Assembly: GCF_032193805.1 (NCBI RefSeq)
Contig: NZ_JAVBIK010000001.1
Span: forward strand, 2,997,001-3,061,000
Direction: 5' to 3'
Source: Rhodoferax potami
Lineage (GTDB): Bacteria; Pseudomonadota; Gammaproteobacteria; Burkholderiales; Burkholderiaceae_C
Length of the DNA stretch: 64,000 nt
Under the pieces are notes generated by a model. That model saw only the letters and a list, made by a program, of their open reading frames with translations. It did no database searches and was not told the DNA's origin. A program made the translations under genes and the position numbers. This document shows, in pieces, positions 27,697 to 37,299 of this stretch. Numbering within the stretch: the first letter of the stretch is position 1; each line of letters opens with the position of its first letter.

Positions 27697-28734
27697 ATGA
27701 ACGACAACCAAATATTATCGACGTTCCACGAACTCACCCCAGCGGTGCCGGCTGCGCAGCCTGCGCCGGTGTTGGTGTTTGACGCCTGCCACATCGGTGT
27801 GGTGCTGCGTGCGGTGTTGTTTGTGGAAGTGTCGCTCGCGGTGGTCTGTATGTATGGCGCGACCAGCCTGTGGGATTGGGTGGCTCGCGTAGCGCTGGTC
27901 ACCGGCGCCGCACTGCCGGGCACCTTGGCATGGTTGCTATCAGCCTGTATTGCCAAGCGCTGGTTGGGTGCCATGCCCCGGGCAGCGCAGTACGCATTGG
28001 CCATTACGCTAGGTGGTGTGGCCGGTTTGTATGGCTGCGGGCTGCTGGCCTTGACGGGCCTGCTGGAGAGTCCGCCTTGGGTGTCCAGCCTGTTCTCCGG
28101 GGCCGTGTTGTCCAGCTTGCTAGTGGCGGCACTGGTGATGCGCGCCAAAGGCCGCACCCCGGCCGATACCGCAGCTCGCTTGGCGGAGCTGCAGTCGCGC
28201 ATCCGCCCGCATTTTTTGTTTAACACCCTCAATAGCGCGATCGCGCTGGTGCGCGCCGAGCCTGCCAAGGCCGAAGCCTTGTTGGAAGACCTGAGTGACC
28301 TGTTCCGACATGCGCTCAAAGACCCGAGCAGCTCGGTCACTTTGGGCGAAGAGTTGGCGCTGGCACAGCGCTACCTTGCCATTGAGCAAGTCCGGTTTGG
28401 GGAGCGCCTGCGGGTGCAATGGGAGTTGGACCCGCGGGCAGATCGCGCCCAATTGCCGCCGCTGATTTTGCAACCGCTGGTGGAAAATGCGGTCTGCCAC
28501 GGCGTGGAGCCGAGCCCTGTGGGCGCGGATATCAAAATATCGACCCGTTGCAAGGGGTCGGTGGTGGTGATCAAGGTCACCAATTCGGTGCCCGCCGGGC
28601 AGGGCGCGCGCGGCCATGGCCTGGCACTGAACAATGTGCAGGAGCGCCTGGCTTTGTTGCATGATGTGCAGGGCCAGTTTAAAAGCGGCCTGATAAACGG
28701 GGTGTACCAAGTGCGTATGGAGGTGCCTTTATGA
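27697..28734 (+). CDS. algZ: LytS/AlgZ-type membrane sensor histidine kinase
   Basis: About 345 residues. Four or five hydrophobic segments occupy roughly 25-150, followed by an atypical His-kinase domain (PF06580) with RIRPHFLFNTLNSAIALV (phosphorylated His near 171), then a GHKL ATPase with LILQPLVENAVCHGVEP and GHGLALNNVQERLALLH. The ATG at 27697 is chosen because it lies outside argH and has GGTGG upstream; the ATG at 27655 would overlap the argH start. The LytTR regulator gene overlaps its stop by four bases. The symbol is given from family plus synteny with Pseudomonas argH-algZ-algR-hemC. Confidence 0.85.
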   Translation: MNDNQILSTFHELTPAVPAAQPAPVLVFDACHIGVVLRAVLFVEVSLAVVCMYGATSLWDWVARVALVTGAALPGTLAWLLSACIAKRWLGAMPRAAQYALAITLGGVAGLYGCGLLALTGLLESPPWVSSLFSGAVLSSLLVAALVMRAKGRTPADTAARLAELQSRIRPHFLFNTLNSAIALVRAEPAKAEALLEDLSDLFRHALKDPSSSVTLGEELALAQRYLAIEQVRFGERLRVQWELDPRADRAQLPPLILQPLVENAVCHGVEPSPVGADIKISTRCKGSVVVIKVTNSVPAGQGARGHGLALNNVQERLALLHDVQGQFKSGLINGVYQVRMEVPL

Positions 28735-29495
28735 CTGCAATGCAGCCTGACAACCCTCTGAGGATCATGCTGGTGGATGACGAGCCTTTGGCGCGGGCGC
28801 GTTTGCGAACGCTGCTGGGCGACTGCAACGATCCGGCGGTTCACGTGGCAGCAGAGGCACCCAATGCAGAAGTTGCAGCACCCTTGCTGCGCGAACACCC
28901 AGTGGATGTGGTGCTGCTGGACATCCGCATGCCGGGTGACAGTGGCTTGAAACTGGCCAGCACCTTGCGCAGCTTGCAAAGCCCCCCGGCGATCGTGTTT
29001 GTGACCGCCCATGCCGAACACGCGGTAGCCGCCTTTGACCTTGAAGCGGTGGATTACCTGACCAAGCCGGTTCGCCTGGAGCGCCTGCAGCTGGCGCTAC
29101 AAAAAGCAGAGCGATACGTGCAGGCGAATAGAGGGCTGCAGGCCAATTTGGCTACTGAAGAGGTACTGGTGATTCAGGAGCGCAACCGCACTGAGCGGGT
29201 GCCTCTGTCGCGGGTGCTGTATTTCAAGGCTGAGCTCAAGTACATCACGGTGCGCACCGCTAACCGAAGCTACATCCTGGACGGGGCGCTCAACGACCTT
29301 GAAGAGAAGTTTGGTCAACAATTTATCCGCATCCACCGCAATGCCTTGGTCGCCCGCAAAATGGTGCGGTCCTTGGAGAAGCACTTTGATGCCGAAGAGG
29401 GCGAAGGTTGGGCGGTGCGGTTGCAGGGGCTAGATGAGCTGCTGTCCGTATCGCGCCGGCAATTGTCGACCGTCAGAGGGGTGCTTTCTCAATGA
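28731..29495 (+). CDS. algR: LytTR response regulator, AlgR-like
   Basis: A 254-residue response regulator. The receiver domain (about 10-125) has the acidic pocket VDDEP, the phospho-acceptor Asp64 in VVLLDIRMPG and Lys112 in DYLTKPV. The C-terminal LytTR DNA-binding domain (about 145-250) includes RVLYFKAELKYITVRT and FIRIHRNALV. It is translationally coupled (ATGA) to the kinase before it and to the solute-binding protein after it. In Pseudomonas the orthologous pair controls twitching motility and exopolysaccharide; whether that holds here is unknown. Confidence 0.88.
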   Translation: MTAMQPDNPLRIMLVDDEPLARARLRTLLGDCNDPAVHVAAEAPNAEVAAPLLREHPVDVVLLDIRMPGDSGLKLASTLRSLQSPPAIVFVTAHAEHAVAAFDLEAVDYLTKPVRLERLQLALQKAERYVQANRGLQANLATEEVLVIQERNRTERVPLSRVLYFKAELKYITVRTANRSYILDGALNDLEEKFGQQFIRIHRNALVARKMVRSLEKHFDAEEGEGWAVRLQGLDELLSVSRRQLSTVRGVLSQ

Positions 29496-30241
29496 GTCTT
29501 CGTCGTGCTTTGGTGTTGGGATCGTTGGGCAGTGCTCTGCTGCCGCTTGCCTATGCGAAACAAGGAGCGATCAAAGTACAGATTGGGGCTGAAGACGATT
29601 GGCGCCCCTACGCCTACACCTTGTCGGGCAAGCCAATGGGCTTTTCAGTGGAGCTGGTGCAGGCGGCGTGGGCGGCGGCCGGCGTCGAGGTGGAGTTGGT
29701 GGCCCTGCCGTATGCCCGCTGTATGCGCGAGGTCGAGGCGGGCAAGCTCCCCGCGTGTTTCAACACCCTGCGTGATTCGCGCACCGAAGACAAATACCTC
29801 TGGCACCGCCACCCCTTGTTTCGCGCCCGGATCGGGATTTACGGTCGCGCAGACGGCCCATCAGAGCCGGTGAACCTGCAAAGCCTTAAGGGAAAGCGCA
29901 TCGGTGTCACCAATGGCTATGACTACGGCAGCGCCTTTGATGATGACCCTGCCATGGTGCGCGATGTGGCCAACTCGGACCTCACCTCGTTGCGCAAGCT
30001 GGTTGCCGGGCGGGTGGACTATGCCTTGGTATATGACCGGGTGGCCAACGAAATCGCGGTGAATAACCAAGCGCTGGGCCAGCAGTTCCGCTTGCGCGGA
30101 ACGCTGCTGGAAACGGGGCTGTACCTGTCTTTCTCCAAGCGTTTCGATGGCGCTGCGGCGCTGGTGCAAAAGTTCGATGCCGGTCTGGAGACGATTCGCA
30201 AAAACGGGGAATACGCGCGCATTGAAGCCCGCTGGCGTTAG
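29492..30241 (+). CDS. Periplasmic solute-binding protein, family 3
   Basis: A 249-residue secreted protein with a signal peptide (about 1-22, ending LPLAYA) and a family 3 extracellular binding fold: VQIGAEDDWRPYAYTLSGKP, GFSVELVQAAWAAAGVEVEL, LPYARCMREVEAGK, then LKGKRIGVTNGYDYGS. No transporter permease or ATPase is nearby. Its start overlaps the LytTR regulator stop (ATGA), so it is made with the two-component system. A role as a periplasmic sensor partner of that kinase is an inference. A strong terminator follows. Confidence 0.88.
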   Translation: MSLRRALVLGSLGSALLPLAYAKQGAIKVQIGAEDDWRPYAYTLSGKPMGFSVELVQAAWAAAGVEVELVALPYARCMREVEAGKLPACFNTLRDSRTEDKYLWHRHPLFRARIGIYGRADGPSEPVNLQSLKGKRIGVTNGYDYGSAFDDDPAMVRDVANSDLTSLRKLVAGRVDYALVYDRVANEIAVNNQALGQQFRLRGTLLETGLYLSFSKRFDGAAALVQKFDAGLETIRKNGEYARIEARWR

Positions 30242-30258
30242 TCGATGCGCCACCCCAT

Positions 30259-30286
30259 AAAAAAAGGGCCCGAGGGCCCTTTTTGC
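30259..30286. terminator. Bidirectional Rho-independent terminator
   Basis: A-run, GGGCCC GA GGGCCC stem and T-run, placed between the convergent solute-binding-protein gene and ppc. It can end both transcripts. Confidence 0.9.
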
Positions 30287-30303
30287 TTTTTGGAAAACAC
30301 CGG

Positions 30304-33126
30304 TCAGCCGGTGTTGCGCAGTCCGGCGGCGATGCCGTTGATCGAGATATGGATCCCGCGCTGCACCCGTTCGTCGGCCTTGCCCTCGCGGTAGCGGCGC
30401 ACCAGTTCCACCTGCAGGTGGTGCAAGGGGTCGATGTACGGGAAGCGGTGACGGATCGAACGCTGCAACGCCGCGTTGTTGGCCAAGCGGTTTTTCTCGC
30501 CGGTGATGGTGGCGAGCGCCTGCGCGGTGCTGTGCCATTCGGCTTCGATGGCGCTGAAGATTTTCTTGCGCAGTCGGGCATCGCTGACCAACTCGGAGTA
30601 GCGGGAGGCCAGTGCCAAATCGCTCTTGGCCATGACCATGTCCATGTTGGACAGCAGGGTGCCGAAAAACGGCCACTGCTTGTACATTTTTTGCAGGAGC
30701 GCCACGCGTTCTTTTTGCTCTGCAGCCGTGCCGGAACCGACGAATTTTTGCACTGCCGAGCCAAACCCGAACCAACCGGGCAGAGTCAAGCGGCATTGGC
30801 CCCAGCTGAAGCCCCAGGGAATCGCGCGCAGGTCTTCAATCCGCTGTGAGGCCTTGCGAGACGCAGGGCGCGAGCCGATGTTGAGTTCGGCAATTTCGCG
30901 CAAAGGCGTTGAGCTGAAGAAGTACTCGGTGAAACCGGGGGTTTCATACACCAGGGCGCGGTAGGCCGCCATGCTGTTGCCGGAGAGCTCTGCCGCTGCT
31001 TCCAGGAAGGCCTTGGTGGCCGACTTGGTGGGTTGCAGCAAAGTTGCTTCCAGCGTGGCTGCGACCAGGGTTTCGAGGTTGCGTCGGCCGATTTCAGGGT
31101 TGGCGTATTTGGAGCCGATCACTTCGCCTTGCTCGGTCAAGCGGATCTGGCCACGCACGGTGCCGGGGGGCTGGGCCAAGATGGCCTGGTAGCTCGGGCC
31201 GCCGCCGCGACCCACGGTGCCGCCGCGGCCGTGGAACATGCGCAGCTGGATTTTGTGCTGGGCAGCCAGCACGTCAAACAATTCGACCAAGGCGATCTCG
31301 GCCCGGTACAGCTCCCAGTTGCTGGTGAAGATGCCACCGTCCTTGTTGGAGTCGGAGTAGCCCAGCATGATGTCTTGCTCGCCACCGCTGCGCTTGACCA
31401 AATCGGCCACACCCGTCAGTGCATAGAACTCCCGCATGATGGGCGCGGCATTGCGCAGGTCTTCAATCGTTTCGAACAGGGGCACCACGATCAGGTCGGA
31501 AATACCCGCCGCATCCAGGGTGCCGCGCATCAGGCCGACTTCTTTCTGCAGCAGCAGCACCTCGAGCAAGTCGCTCACGGTTTCGGTGTGGCTGATGATG
31601 TAGTGGCGGATCGCCTCGACGCCAAAGCGCTCGCGCATAACCTTGGCCATGGCAAAAATGGCGAGCTCGCCTTGGGCATGTGCCGAGTATTCCGCGCCGT
31701 GGACCCGCAGCGGGCGTGCGTCGTTGAGCAGGCCCATCAGCAGGGCACGCTTGGCATCTTCTGACAGGCTGCTGTAGTTGGCGTGCACACGGGCAGTGGC
31801 CAGCAGTTCTGCCACCACTTCTTCGTGCTTGTCAGAGCTCTGGCGCAAATCAACCGTGGCCAGGTGGAAGCCAAACACTTCCACCGCGCGGATCAGGGGG
31901 TGCAGCCGCTGTGCTGTCAGTGCGCCACCGTGGTTGGCCTTGAGGGAGGTCTCAATCACCCGCAAGTCGGCCACAAAGTCCTCGGCCAGCAGGTAGGGGT
32001 TTTGCGGTGCTACCGCATGGCGGGCAGCTTCGGTGCCGGTCAGGTCGGACAAGGTGGCGGCCAGGCGTGCATACATGCCGGTCAGGGCGCGGCGGTAGGG
32101 CTCGTCTTTGCGGTGGGCGTTCTGGTCCGGGGAGCGCTCAGCCAGCGCTTGCATTTCGGGGGTGCAGTCGGCCAGCATGGCGGAGATGGAGAGCTCACCG
32201 CCCAGGTAGTGCACCTCGGTCAGGTAGTGGCGCAGTGCCACTTCCGCCTGGCGGCGCAGGGCGTATTCCAGGGTCTGGGCGCTGACGTTGGGGTTACCGT
32301 CGCGGTCGCCACCAATCCACTGGCCCATGCGCAAAAAGCTGTGCACCGGTTGGTTGCCCAGCATGCTTTCGAGCTCGGCATACAGCTTGGGAATCTCGCG
32401 CAAAAACGTGGATTCGTAATAGCTCAAGGCGTTCTCGATCTCGTCGGCCACGGTGAGCTTGGAGAAGCGCAGCAAGCGGGTTTGCCAGAGCTGCATCACG
32501 CGGGCGCGCATCTGAGCTTCGTTGGCGGCCAGCTCTTTGGGGGTGAGTGCGTCTTTCTTGCTGTCGACGGTGCCGGCGCGCTGCTTGATCTCGTCGCGCT
32601 GGGTCAGCAGCTGGGCGATGTCGCGCTCGGCATCCAGAATGCTTTTACGCTGCACTTCGGTGGGGTGGGCGGTGAGCACCGGAGACACAAAGCTCTGGGC
32701 TAGGGTGTTCGAAATCGCTTTGGGCGCAATGCCGGCCCAGCGCAGGCGGGACATGGCGACTTCAATGCTGCCCTCTTGGGTATCACCCGCACGCTCGTGC
32801 ACTGCACGGCGACGGATGTGGTGGCGGTCTTCGGCTAGGTTGGCCAGGTGCGAGAAATACGTAAAAGCGCGAATCACGCTCACGGTCTGGTCGCCAGAGA
32901 GGCTCTTGAGCAGCTTCTTGAGGGCCTTGTCGGCTTCCTGGTCGGCATCGCGACGGAAGGCGACAGACAGCGTACGGATTTTCTCAATCAGCTCGTAGGC
33001 ATCCACACCTTCTTGCTCTCTGATTACATCCCCCAAAATGCGCCCAAGGAGGCGGATGTCTTCTACCAAGGGACGCTCGTTGTCTTTTGTGCGCTTGGCC
33101 GTTTCTGCGGCAGGTGCTTTATTCAT
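30304..33126 (-). CDS. ppc: Phosphoenolpyruvate carboxylase
   Basis: A 940-residue cytoplasmic enzyme that makes oxaloacetate from PEP and bicarbonate, an anaplerotic step. The catalytic His near residue 154 sits in [15 protein letters not shown], and other conserved blocks are [28 protein letters not shown] and [14 protein letters not shown] with the mobile-loop residues. The C-terminus ends [11 protein letters not shown], as usual for the family. Length is typical. It sits alone on the minus strand between the AlgZR locus and hemC. Confidence 0.98.
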   Translation of the reverse strand: MNKAPAAETAKRTKDNERPLVEDIRLLGRILGDVIREQEGVDAYELIEKIRTLSVAFRRDADQEADKALKKLLKSLSGDQTVSVIRAFTYFSHLANLAEDRHHIRRRAVHERAGDTQEGSIEVAMSRLRWAGIAPKAISNTLAQSFVSPVLTAHPTEVQRKSILDAERDIAQLLTQRDEIKQRAGTVDSKKDALTPKELAANEAQMRARVMQLWQTRLLRFSKLTVADEIENALSYYESTFLREIPKLYAELESMLGNQPVHSFLRMGQWIGGDRDGNPNVSAQTLEYALRRQAEVALRHYLTEVHYLGGELSISAMLADCTPEMQALAERSPDQNAHRKDEPYRRALTGMYARLAATLSDLTGTEAARHAVAPQNPYLLAEDFVADLRVIETSLKANHGGALTAQRLHPLIRAVEVFGFHLATVDLRQSSDKHEEVVAELLATARVHANYSSLSEDAKRALLMGLLNDARPLRVHGAEYSAHAQGELAIFAMAKVMRERFGVEAIRHYIISHTETVSDLLEVLLLQKEVGLMRGTLDAAGISDLIVVPLFETIEDLRNAAPIMREFYALTGVADLVKRSGGEQDIMLGYSDSNKDGGIFTSNWELYRAEIALVELFDVLAAQHKIQLRMFHGRGGTVGRGGGPSYQAILAQPPGTVRGQIRLTEQGEVIGSKYANPEIGRRNLETLVAATLEATLLQPTKSATKAFLEAAAELSGNSMAAYRALVYETPGFTEYFFSSTPLREIAELNIGSRPASRKASQRIEDLRAIPWGFSWGQCRLTLPGWFGFGSAVQKFVGSGTAAEQKERVALLQKMYKQWPFFGTLLSNMDMVMAKSDLALASRYSELVSDARLRKKIFSAIEAEWHSTAQALATITGEKNRLANNAALQRSIRHRFPYIDPLHHLQVELVRRYREGKADERVQRGIHISINGIAAGLRNTG

Positions 33127-33199
33127 AGGTCTGGGAGTGGGGTGGGGGAGGCTTCAGGTGAAGCAAGGAACGCGCCCATGCTAGCATCGAAGCCATATT

Positions 33200-34135
33200 T
33201 TGGATTACAGCCGAGTTACGATTTTGCCCACCTTTACGATCGCCACCCGAGAGAGCCGATTGGCGCTTTGGCAGGCTGAACATGTTCAGTCTTTATTAGA
33301 AAAAAACGGGTCAACGGTGGCCCTCTTGGGGATGACCACCAAAGGCGATCAGATCCTCGATCGCTCGCTCAGCAAAGTCGGTGGCAAAGGCCTGTTCGTC
33401 AAAGAGCTGGAGGTCGCCCTCGAAGAGGGCCGTGCCGACCTTGCAGTCCATTCCCTCAAAGATGTGCCGATGGAGCTGCCCGAAGGCTTTGTGCTGGCCT
33501 GCGTGATGGAGCGGGAAGACCCCCGCGATGCGTGGGTGTCCAGCACCTACGCCAGTGTGTTGGATCTGCCAACCGGCGCCATCGTCGGGACCTCGAGTTT
33601 GCGACGTGTGGCCCTTTTGCGCGCCATGCGCCCCGATCTGAAGATTGAGCCTTTGCGTGGCAACCTCGACACCCGATTGCGCAAGCTCGACGAAGGCCTG
33701 TACGACGGCATCGTTCTGGCGGCAGCCGGCCTGAAGCGCTTGGGTTTGGAGGCGCGTATTCGCGCGGTTTTTGAGCCTGAGCAGATGCTGCCCGCGGCCG
33801 GGCAAGGTGCCTTGGGCATCGAGATCAGGAGCGACCGTGCAGATGTGGCAGGCGCCTTGCAGCACCTGGTGCACACACCCACTTGGCTGGCGGTGTCCGC
33901 CGAGCGGGCGGTGAGCCGCATGATGGGCGGGAGTTGCTCGATGCCGTTGGCGGCTTATGCCCAGTTTGACGGTGAGCAATTGCGTATCCGGGCGGCTTGG
34001 GGCGATGCCGATGGCGTCCAGCCTGTGGTGTACGCGCACGCCAGTGGCCGTGTGGTCGACACCGCGTCGGCCATTGCGCTGGGTGAACAGGTCGCGCTTG
34101 CGTTGCAAGAAGGCGTGCGGGCGCAAACCGCCTAA
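33200..34135 (+). CDS. hemC: Porphobilinogen deaminase
   Basis: About 311 residues. It joins four porphobilinogen molecules into hydroxymethylbilane in heme synthesis. Family motifs: [45 protein letters not shown] and the dipyrromethane-binding Cys246 in [12 protein letters not shown]. No ATG lies near the N-terminus. The frame opens with a TTG at 33200, and another TTG at 33224 is equally possible, so the start is uncertain by about eight residues. It is the first gene of hemC-hemD-hemX-hemY. Confidence 0.95.
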   Translation: MDYSRVTILPTFTIATRESRLALWQAEHVQSLLEKNGSTVALLGMTTKGDQILDRSLSKVGGKGLFVKELEVALEEGRADLAVHSLKDVPMELPEGFVLACVMEREDPRDAWVSSTYASVLDLPTGAIVGTSSLRRVALLRAMRPDLKIEPLRGNLDTRLRKLDEGLYDGIVLAAAGLKRLGLEARIRAVFEPEQMLPAAGQGALGIEIRSDRADVAGALQHLVHTPTWLAVSAERAVSRMMGGSCSMPLAAYAQFDGEQLRIRAAWGDADGVQPVVYAHASGRVVDTASAIALGEQVALALQEGVRAQTA

Positions 34136-34142
34136 GGCCGCG

Positions 34143-34937
34143 ATGCGCGTCGTCATTACCCGGCCTCAATCGGAAGCTGCACCGTGGCTCAAGGCACTTG
34201 CGGACGCCGGCTATCAGGCCGAATCCTTGCCCTTGATTGATATCCAAGCTGCGGCAGCAGTCGCGCCGCTCAGCGCGGCATGGGAGCGCTTGGGCAGCTT
34301 CGATGCCGCCATGTTTGTCAGCCGTAACGCGGTGCACTATTTTTTCGAACAAAAAACAATGGTGGCGACCGTGTTTACTGCGGGATCAGCTATCAAAACA
34401 AGAGCATTTGTGACGGGGCCCGGAAGCTATTCAGCGCTGCTGAAAGTCGGCGCCCAAGCGGCATGCATTGATGCGCCGGACCATGAAGGCGGCCAATTCG
34501 ATTCCGAAGCCTTGTGGGACGTGGTGTCCGCTCGAGTGGTGCCCGGTTACCGCGTGCTGGTGGTTCGCGGCACCACGGTGGATGCAGGCGCCAGCGATGA
34601 AGGGTTCGGTCGGGATTGGTTTGCCCGCCAGGTGAAAAGCGCCGGCGGCGAGGTGGAGTTCGTCGTTGCCTACCAGCGACAACGCCCGGTGTGGGGTGCG
34701 GACGCACTGGCCTTCGCCAAGCGCGCTGCCGCAGACGGCACAGTGTGGGTGTTCAGCAGCTCGGAAGCAGTGCGCAATTTGCAGGCCTGCTGCCCGGACG
34801 GAGACTGGAGCCGGGCCAAAGCCGTGGTGACCCATGCCCGCATTGAAACTGCCGCATTGGAAGCGGGCTTTGGGCAGGTTTTGCAGGCGAAACCTGTGCT
34901 GGGCGCGCTGTTGGCCTCGATAGAATCCCTGCAATGA
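34143..34937 (+). CDS. hemD: Uroporphyrinogen-III synthase
   Basis: A 264-residue enzyme that closes hydroxymethylbilane to uroporphyrinogen III. Sequence in this family is weakly conserved, but MRVVITRPQSEAAPWLKALA, FDAAMFVSRNAVHYFF, VTGPGSYSALL, VLVVRGTTVDAG and VWVFSSSEAVRNL match it, and the position after hemC is decisive. The ATG at 34143 is seven bases after the hemC stop. The segment coding TAGSAIKTRAF contains a copy of the short dispersed repeat (34389-34405), probably an in-frame insertion in a linker. Confidence 0.92.
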   Translation: MRVVITRPQSEAAPWLKALADAGYQAESLPLIDIQAAAAVAPLSAAWERLGSFDAAMFVSRNAVHYFFEQKTMVATVFTAGSAIKTRAFVTGPGSYSALLKVGAQAACIDAPDHEGGQFDSEALWDVVSARVVPGYRVLVVRGTTVDAGASDEGFGRDWFARQVKSAGGEVEFVVAYQRQRPVWGADALAFAKRAAADGTVWVFSSSEAVRNLQACCPDGDWSRAKAVVTHARIETAALEAGFGQVLQAKPVLGALLASIESLQ

Positions 34938-35986
34938 ACTCTGAAGCCCCCGAGCCTATTGCCAAGGATGCCGCACCTGCGGTTGGAGTGACTCCCATTG
35001 CGAAGCTGGCGGAGCCCCATCGTTGGTTGGGGGTTGTTGCCTTGGTGGCAGCCGCCGGCGCAATCGGCAGCGGGATGTTGTGGCAGAAGCTCGGCCAGGT
35101 CCAGGAGCAGTTGGCCCGCCAGACGGCGGATTCCGACGCGCAAGCCGGCGAAGCGCGGAGCACCGCCAAGCAGGCGCAAGAGCTCGCGATTGAAACCGCC
35201 GCCAAAATTGCCGTGCTGGATGCGCGCTTGAGCGAGGTGACACTGCAGCGCACGCAACTCGAAGAGCTGATCCAAAGTCTCTCGCGCTCACGCGACGAAA
35301 ACCTGGTAGTCGACATGGAGTCGGGCTTGCGCCTGGCTCAGCAACAAGCGCAGCTCACCGGAAGTGTCGAGCCTTTGTTGACGGCGCTGAAGTCCGCGGA
35401 ACAGCGGGTCAACCGCGCCGCGCAGCCGCGCCTGGCGCCGATCCAGCGCGCTATTGCCAAAGACATTGCACGTATTAAAAACACCGCGCTCTCAGACACC
35501 CCGGCCATGCTGCTCAAGCTGGACGAGTTGGTGTCTTTGGCGGATGAAATTCCGGTCAGCAATGCGCTGCCCTCGGCTAAAACTCCGCCGGTTTTGGAAC
35601 GTCAGGCCCAAGAGTCTCTGCCAGGTTGGTGGGGGCGTGTCGGTGTCGTGATCCGTGACGAAGTGCGAGGCCTGGTGCGGGTGAGCAAGATCGACAGCCC
35701 GGATGCCGCCTTGTTGTCCCCGGAGCAGGCGTTCTTCGTGCGCGAAAACTTCAAGCTGAAGGTGCTGAACGCGCGCTTGGGTTTGCTGGCTCGCCAAACC
35801 GAAGCTGCCCGTGCAGATTTGTCTGCGGCCTCTGGCTCGCTGACCCGGTTTTTTGATGGCTCGTCCCGCAAAACACAGGCGGCCCAGGCTGCCTTGCAGG
35901 TGCTGCAGTCTCAAATGCGCACCCTCGAGGTGCCGCGGGTGGACGATACCTTGGCCGCCTTGGCTACGGCAGCGGCGGGGCGCTGA
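34934..35986 (+). CDS. hemX: HemX-like membrane protein
   Basis: A 350-residue protein with one N-terminal transmembrane segment (about 32-54, WLGVVALVAAAGAIGSGMLW) and a large periplasmic part that starts with a coiled coil rich in Gln/Arg/Glu. It fits the HemX family, often annotated as a uroporphyrinogen-III methyltransferase although it has no methylase domain here. Its exact role is unsettled. The start overlaps the hemD stop (ATGA), and hemY follows two bases after its stop, so it is in the middle of one operon. Confidence 0.85.
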   Translation: MNSEAPEPIAKDAAPAVGVTPIAKLAEPHRWLGVVALVAAAGAIGSGMLWQKLGQVQEQLARQTADSDAQAGEARSTAKQAQELAIETAAKIAVLDARLSEVTLQRTQLEELIQSLSRSRDENLVVDMESGLRLAQQQAQLTGSVEPLLTALKSAEQRVNRAAQPRLAPIQRAIAKDIARIKNTALSDTPAMLLKLDELVSLADEIPVSNALPSAKTPPVLERQAQESLPGWWGRVGVVIRDEVRGLVRVSKIDSPDAALLSPEQAFFVRENFKLKVLNARLGLLARQTEAARADLSAASGSLTRFFDGSSRKTQAAQAALQVLQSQMRTLEVPRVDDTLAALATAAAGR

Positions 35987-35988
35987 TC

Positions 35989-37257
35989 ATGCGGTTTGCG
36001 CTTTGGTTGATCGCCCTGTTTTGCGTGGCTGTGGTGTCTGCACTTTTCGCAGGAAATAACCATGGCACGGTCACCTTGTTCTGGCCGCCTCACCGTATCG
36101 ACTTGTCGCTGAACCTCGTGTTGCTCGGCTTGGCACTGCTTTTTGTGACCTTGCATCTGGCCTTGCGTGCTTTGTCGGGACTGTTCAGCATTCCGCAGCA
36201 GGCACGTCGCTGGCGGCTCTCCTACAAAGAGCGGAGCATTTACTCCGGCCTGTTGGACACCATTTCCCATTTGGTGGCGGGCCGGTTTGTGCGGGCCCGC
36301 AAAGCCGCGGAGGTGGTGGTGGCGATTGAAGACGCGATGTTGGCCAGTGGCGATGCCTTGCCGGATGCCGCGCGCTTGCGCACATTGGCGCACCTGCTGG
36401 CTGCCGAGAGTGCCCATGCCCTGCAAGACCGAAGCCTCCGTGAGGCGCACTTTGAAAACGCACTTGCAGAGGCCAGCAGCAAAGAGGCTGGTGACTTACG
36501 GGATGGGGTTCAGTTGCGTGCAGCGCGTTGGGCTCTGGAGGATCGCGATTCAGCCGGTGCCGTGCGCTGGCTGGAGCAATTGCCCGTCGGCACGGCTCGG
36601 CGCACCATTGCACTGCGCTTACGCTTTAAAGCAGCGCGCCAGGCCCGAAATACCCGCGTGGCGCTGGATGCAGCCCGAGTGCTGACCAAACACCGGGCAT
36701 TCTCGGAAGTGGCGGGAGCCGGCATTGTGCGTGGGCTGGCCCTTGAGATGCTGCGCAACGCGCACGATGCTGCGCAGCTGTCGCAGGCGTGGGCGTCTTT
36801 GGAATTGTCCGAGCGACAGCAACCGGATGTGGCGCTGGAGGCTGCGCAACGCTTGCTCGGCGTGCAAGGTGATCCTGCGGTGGCACGTCTCTGGGTGTTG
36901 CCCCTGTGGGAGTCGCAAGGCCATAGCCTGACCACCGATCAACGGGTGCGGCTGACCGGTATTTTGGAAACCAGTTTCGGTGCCAGCGAGGCCTTGCCTG
37001 ACGCGGCTTGGCTTGCCCGCATCGAGCAGGCGCAAATGGCGCTGCCCGGTGATCCCTTGCTGCAGTACCTGGCCGGCGTGATGTGTGTTCGCTTGTCGCT
37101 GTGGGGCAAAGCGCAGGCTTTGTTGAAACAGTCCATCCCGCTGCTCAAGGATGCCGGTTTGAAGCGTCGGGCCTTGTTGGCCTTGGCCGATCTGGCCGAA
37201 CACCGCATGGACACCAAGGCGGCAGCAGAGGCTTACAAAGCGGCTGCAAGGGCGTAA
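35989..37257 (+). CDS. hemY: HemY-like TPR membrane protein
   Basis: A 422-residue protein of the proteobacterial HemY family, which is distinct from protoporphyrinogen oxidase. Two transmembrane segments are at about 4-22 and 40-62 (FALWLIALFCVAVVSALFAG and LNLVLLGLALLFVTLHLAL). The rest is helical with TPR-like repeats, for example LLAAESAHALQDRSLREAHF. A scaffold role in late heme synthesis is proposed for the family. It is the last gene of the heme operon; no clear terminator follows before the GGDEF gene. Confidence 0.88.
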   Translation: MRFALWLIALFCVAVVSALFAGNNHGTVTLFWPPHRIDLSLNLVLLGLALLFVTLHLALRALSGLFSIPQQARRWRLSYKERSIYSGLLDTISHLVAGRFVRARKAAEVVVAIEDAMLASGDALPDAARLRTLAHLLAAESAHALQDRSLREAHFENALAEASSKEAGDLRDGVQLRAARWALEDRDSAGAVRWLEQLPVGTARRTIALRLRFKAARQARNTRVALDAARVLTKHRAFSEVAGAGIVRGLALEMLRNAHDAAQLSQAWASLELSERQQPDVALEAAQRLLGVQGDPAVARLWVLPLWESQGHSLTTDQRVRLTGILETSFGASEALPDAAWLARIEQAQMALPGDPLLQYLAGVMCVRLSLWGKAQALLKQSIPLLKDAGLKRRALLALADLAEHRMDTKAAAEAYKAAARA

Positions 37258-37299
37258 ACCCATGGTGACGCCGCAAGGCGTTGGGGCTATTATGGTTTC

